Shown here piece after piece: positions 5,073-7,705 of a stretch of DNA of 7,705 nucleotides. The stretch comes from Nitrospina sp. (GTDB lineage: Bacteria; Nitrospinota; Nitrospinia; Nitrospinales; VA-1). The stretch lies in the NCBI GenBank assembly GCA_018647025.1, contig JABGTQ010000259.1, positions 1 through 7,705 on the forward strand, given 5' to 3'. The stretch's first letter is position 1, and each line of letters opens with the position of its first letter. The position numbers were made by a program, and so were the translations under genes. The notes beneath the pieces were generated by a model. It had not been told where the DNA came from and made no database searches. It saw only the letters and a list, made by a program, of their open reading frames with translations.

Positions 5073-6473
5073 CTATTTTCTTGCTCTTTTATAAATGTGA
5101 GTAGCTGTTTCTAAAAACACATCAGCCGATTCCATGATAGTTTCGGATAATGTAGGGTGGGGATGAATACAATGTGACAGGTCATCAGCTTTGGCTCCCA
5201 TATTAATAGCAAGAACTCCCTCCGCAATTAGTTCGCCTGCTCCATAACCCACGATTCCTACACCAAGAACACGCTTTGAATCAGGTTGTAAGATTAACTT
5301 AGTGAAACCTTCAGTTCGACCCAAAGTATGAGCTCTACCCGAAGCTCTCCATGGAAACTTTGCCACTTGAAAATCAAGATTCTTCATTTTAGCTTCTGAT
5401 TCTGTTAATCCACACCAGGCAATCTCTGGGTCAGTAAATACGACGGCTGGAATGACAGTATTACTAGAAGTCATCTTCTTTCCCTTAAGACCATCAATGG
5501 CAATGCGAGCTTCATAGGATGCCTTATGCGCAAGCATGGGCTCTCCTGAAATATCTCCTATTGCAAGAATTGCAGGATCAGAAGTCTGTCCTTTAAAATC
5601 AACTTTAACAAAACCATTACTATCCAATTGAACTTTTGTATTTTCAAGCCTTATTTTATCTGTATTTGGTCGACGCCCTACTGACATGAGTACACGGTCA
5701 AATTTTTCCTCTTTCGATTCTTTCGAGGAAGCCATTGTGACATAACCTAATCCACCAAGTTCGCGAATTGATACTACCGCTGTATCAAGATAGATAGACT
5801 CAAATTCACTAGATAACTTATTTTGCAATGGACGAACCAAATCACGGTCAACGTCAGGCAATAATCCATCTTTAATTTCAACCAAGGTAACGCTACTACC
5901 TAATCCTGAATAAACTGTACCCATTTCTAAACCTATATAGCCGCCCCCTACAATGAGCAATTTTTTGGGAATTGAAGTCAATTTAAGCGCTTCTGTCGAA
6001 TCCATTATCACTGCTTTACTAACACTAAATTGACTAGGAACAACAGGTCGTGACCCGGTAGCAATTATACAGTGGTCAAACCTTATCGAATGACCTTCAG
6101 AAGTTTTAATAGTATTAGAGTCAACAAAAACTCCCCGTCCAGTTACATAATTAATACCTCGTTGTTTGCATAGCAAATCCAATCCACCTGAAAAATTCGA
6201 AATGATTTCGTCTTTCCATTTATTTAAGCGTTTTAAGTCAATCCTTGGATCATCAAAATCAATTCCTCTGTCCTTTACTTGTTTTGTTTCTGCCAATAAT
6301 CCTACAATATGGAGAAGTGCTTTTGACGGAATACAACCACTATGCAGGCAAACACCACCTAGGTTAAGACTTGCATCTACAAGAGTGACTTTATATCCTT
6401 GATCAGCTGCGTGAAAGGCAGCGGAATAGCCACCGGGTCCAGCACCAAGAACAACGAGATGCGATTTACTCAT
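5073..6473 (-). CDS. lpdA: Dihydrolipoyl dehydrogenase (E3)
   Basis: This FAD flavoenzyme reoxidises dihydrolipoamide with NAD+. It serves as E3 of pyruvate and 2-oxoglutarate dehydrogenases and as L protein of glycine cleavage, in the cytoplasm. At 466 residues it is full length. FAD is bound by GAGPGG (10-15). The redox disulfide is C42-x4-C47 in GGVCLHSGCIPSKALLH, where most family members have N-V rather than H-S between the cysteines. NAD is bound by GGGYIG (176-181). The second FAD contact is AIGD (304-307), followed by MLAHKA. The dimerisation domain carries the catalytic His439/Glu444 pair in HPHPTLSE. All catalytic residues are present. The ATG has an AGAG ribosome site about six bases upstream. 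It follows the uncharacterised gene ending at 6521 by 47 bases on the same strand, so the two may be cotranscribed. No lipoyl or dehydrogenase subunit genes are adjacent. Confidence 0.98.
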   Translation of the reverse strand: MSKSHLVVLGAGPGGYSAAFHAADQGYKVTLVDASLNLGGVCLHSGCIPSKALLHIVGLLAETKQVKDRGIDFDDPRIDLKRLNKWKDEIISNFSGGLDLLCKQRGINYVTGRGVFVDSNTIKTSEGHSIRFDHCIIATGSRPVVPSQFSVSKAVIMDSTEALKLTSIPKKLLIVGGGYIGLEMGTVYSGLGSSVTLVEIKDGLLPDVDRDLVRPLQNKLSSEFESIYLDTAVVSIRELGGLGYVTMASSKESKEEKFDRVLMSVGRRPNTDKIRLENTKVQLDSNGFVKVDFKGQTSDPAILAIGDISGEPMLAHKASYEARIAIDGLKGKKMTSSNTVIPAVVFTDPEIAWCGLTESEAKMKNLDFQVAKFPWRASGRAHTLGRTEGFTKLILQPDSKRVLGVGIVGYGAGELIAEGVLAINMGAKADDLSHCIHPHPTLSETIMESADVFLETATHIYKRARK

Positions 6474-6520
6474 TTATTACTCTCTTAACTAAGTTGATAA
6501 TAAAAATACCACGATATTTT

Positions 6521-7120
6521 TTAACGATGGCGTTTACGGCTAAGTTGTTCCCACTTCTTAGCAGGAGATTTTTTCCTAATTTTATTTAAAATGTAACTGA
6601 ATAGCCATTGCGCATCTTCTTGACTAGTAAAGTCATTTCTTAAACGTGCAATCGTTTTTTGTTCAATGTCAAGAAATGGACGTAACTGACTCCCCCATTT
6701 TTTAACAATTTGCAAATTACTGAGATCACTTGATTTTTTGTCACCGGGCAAATAATTCTTATTGAAAATATTTTTTCTTTTACTACTTGTGGTTTCTTCT
6801 TCTGTTATCAAAAGAGGTAGTTCTTTGGCAGAAGTATTAGACAAAAAATAAACAAGAGCGAAGCCTTTTTCTGTTTTCCCCATACTGCTTAAAAAGTCTA
6901 CTAACATTTTTTTTACTTCTTGACTAGATTGTCCATCATTCAACCTTGAGAGTTTAAATGTTCCGTTACCATCAGGTTCTAAAACATTCAAGTCGAGTAA
7001 GTAATGTACTATTGGTATTCTCCCTGTAGCATCAATATCTTCGTTAAAGATACCGTCTAGAAACCATTCAAACCATAACTCTTCAGAATAATTTAGGTGG
7101 GGGTCTTCTTGAGGGCCCAT
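6521..7120 (-). CDS. Uncharacterised protein between sppA and lpd
   Basis: I do not recognise this protein. From the ATG at 7120 it has 199 residues, without signal peptide or membrane span, so it is probably cytoplasmic. Its first part is acidic and aromatic (YSEELWFEWFLDG). The middle is hydrophobic (GFALVYFLSNTSAKELPLLI), followed by a polar Glu/Ser/Lys linker and a helix-like, very basic end (KIRKKSPAKKWEQLSRKRHR) that could contact nucleic acid or phospholipid. The frame stays open upstream to a TTG at 7171, but that codon has no ribosome site, whereas GGAG (7130-7133 on the plus-strand numbering) lies nine bases before ATG 7120; I take the ATG. The gene sits 95 bases after sppA and 47 before lpd, all on the minus strand, with a hairpin in the first gap. 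Confidence 0.7.
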   Translation of the reverse strand: MGPQEDPHLNYSEELWFEWFLDGIFNEDIDATGRIPIVHYLLDLNVLEPDGNGTFKLSRLNDGQSSQEVKKMLVDFLSSMGKTEKGFALVYFLSNTSAKELPLLITEEETTSSKRKNIFNKNYLPGDKKSSDLSNLQIVKKWGSQLRPFLDIEQKTIARLRNDFTSQEDAQWLFSYILNKIRKKSPAKKWEQLSRKRHR

Positions 7121-7129
7121 TTCAAACAA

Positions 7130-7133
7130 CTCC
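7130..7133 (-). promoter_or_regulatory. Shine-Dalgarno deciding the ATG at 7120
   Basis: Read on the minus strand this is GGAG, nine bases before the ATG (7118-7120). The alternative TTG at 7169-7171 is preceded only by a T-rich stretch and the palindrome at 7175-7197, so the shorter form of the protein is favoured. Confidence 0.5.
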
Positions 7134-7174
7134 AACTTAATAGAAAAATTTTTATGCGGAAGGATTCTCAATAT

Positions 7175-7197
7175 AAAAAGCTAAGCTTAGACTTTTT
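7175..7197 (-). terminator. Hairpin between sppA and the downstream gene
   Basis: AAAAAG (7175-7180) pairs with CTTTTT (7192-7197) around the palindrome CTAAGCTTAG (7181-7190). On the minus strand the 3' arm ends in CTTTTT and runs into ATATTG, so a weak or partial terminator after sppA is possible, which would lower expression of the next two genes. The stem has few G-C pairs, and the palindrome could instead be a protein-binding site. Confidence 0.33.
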
Positions 7198-7215
7198 GAC
7201 TATTGTTTATTTATT

Positions 7216-7705
7216 CTATTGCCCCCATAAAAATAGAAATTGTGGTGAAATTTGGTTCCAGTCAAACCCTAGATCCAGATTAATTAAATTGATTTTAGGG
7301 GTTGACCCCATCGAAGAATAATAATTAGACTTATACTCCCTTGGGCGACTATATGTCACAACCTTTAAATCAGGTTGATCTAATTCTTTTTTTGCAAGCT
7401 CAACTAAATCTTTTAAATATCCAATTGAATCCACAAGGTGATTATTTAAAGCCTGACGAGCATTATAAACTCTACCGTCAGCTAATGCTCTGACTTCCTT
7501 TACATCCAACCCGTCTCGATTCAAAACAACTAAATCCACAAAACGATCATAATACCGATCTATTGTTTCTTGAAACAATAGTCTCTCTTCTTTTGTTAAT
7601 GGCCGAAACGGAGACATAAAATCTTTTTTTTTGGACGATTTTACAACCTCCCACTCCACGCCCACTTTGTCCATCAAACTTTCAAGGTTTAGCTTTAATG
7701 CAAGA
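7216..7705 (-). CDS. sppA: Signal peptide peptidase SppA, C-terminal part (5' partial)
   Basis: SppA is a membrane-anchored serine protease of the S49 family that degrades signal peptides left after secretion. About 163 residues of the C-terminal part are visible. The frame stays open to the window edge; the codon at 7677 is an internal TTG (Leu), so it is not the start. VVKSSKKKDFMSPFRPLTKEER corresponds to the segment of Bacillus SppA (KSGxxKD-x-SP-R) that holds the catalytic lysine, here most likely the last Lys before Asp-Phe. EVRALADGRVYNARQALNNHLVDSIG is the family's most conserved C-terminal block. The protein ends SPQFLFLWGQ, as single-domain SppA proteins end in an SPR-x-M-YL-like tail (recalled). 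The nucleophilic serine and the N-terminal membrane anchor would lie outside the window. It leads a minus-strand run with the uncharacterised gene and lpd. Confidence 0.93.
   Translation of the reverse strand, partial: LALKLNLESLMDKVGVEWEVVKSSKKKDFMSPFRPLTKEERLLFQETIDRYYDRFVDLVVLNRDGLDVKEVRALADGRVYNARQALNNHLVDSIGYLKDLVELAKKELDQPDLKVVTYSRPREYKSNYYSSMGSTPKINLINLDLGFDWNQISPQFLFLWGQ

Noticed and set aside
6166..6402. Plus-strand frame inside lpd.
   Set aside because: It lies opposite the FAD-binding and disulfide region of lpd, which is unambiguous.
7169..7171. TTG as the start of the uncharacterised gene.
   Set aside because: It has no Shine-Dalgarno; ATG 7120 has GGAG at nine bases.
7097..7321. 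Plus-strand frame spanning the gap between sppA and the uncharacterised gene.
   Set aside because: It overlaps both minus-strand genes, and its translation is low-complexity shadow without a ribosome site.
7675..7677. Start of a complete 153-residue protein at 7677.
   Set aside because: The codon is TTG, the frame continues open to the window edge, and the upstream codons fit SppA, so the gene is partial.

Overview
The window is an AT-rich (roughly one third G+C by eye), densely coded bacterial chromosome segment. It carries housekeeping genes at both ends and an accessory-looking middle (about 2.4-4.5 kb). The double-ACT GcvR-like protein, the bacterial AlaRS and the Lpd all fit a Gram-negative, proteobacteria-like host, possibly an AT-rich marine lineage. 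That placement is inference, and no single marker fixes the taxon.

Layout. (1) 1-2413, plus: alanyl-tRNA synthetase (alaS), missing about its first 70 residues at the window edge. (2) 2545-2883, plus: a 112-residue protein with the features of an NHLP leader (nitrile hydratase-like leader peptide), the leader class of many RiPP natural-product precursors. It ends in a Gly-Gly and ten more residues. No modifying enzyme or exporter gene lies next to it here. (3) 2972-3247, minus: a small single-span membrane protein whose tail resembles the FliG-binding end of FliF. (4) 3248-3697: a 450-base stretch without a firm gene. It holds a structured inverted repeat, a possible 28-residue membrane peptide and a tRNA promoter. 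(5) 3698-3774: a tRNA-Arg(CCG) with intact anticodon arm and CCA but three A/C mismatches and a U at position 56. (6) 3837-4424, plus: a stand-alone leucine-rich-repeat protein. (7) 4523-5050, plus: a GcvR-like double-ACT regulator. (8) 7705 down to 5073, minus: sppA (C-terminal part), an unrecognised basic protein, and lpd (dihydrolipoyl dehydrogenase).

How it fits together. AlaRS and tRNA-Arg serve translation. Lpd supplies the E3 subunit of 2-oxo acid dehydrogenase complexes and the L protein of glycine cleavage, and the GcvR-like gene converging on it may sense amino acids, so the two could be linked through glycine metabolism (inference). SppA degrades signal-peptide remnants in the membrane. 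The middle region is the one to look at: a solitary NHLP-type precursor, a drifting tRNA, an orphan LRR protein and several palindromes placed like operators. No CRISPR array, insertion sequence, integrase or phage gene is visible.
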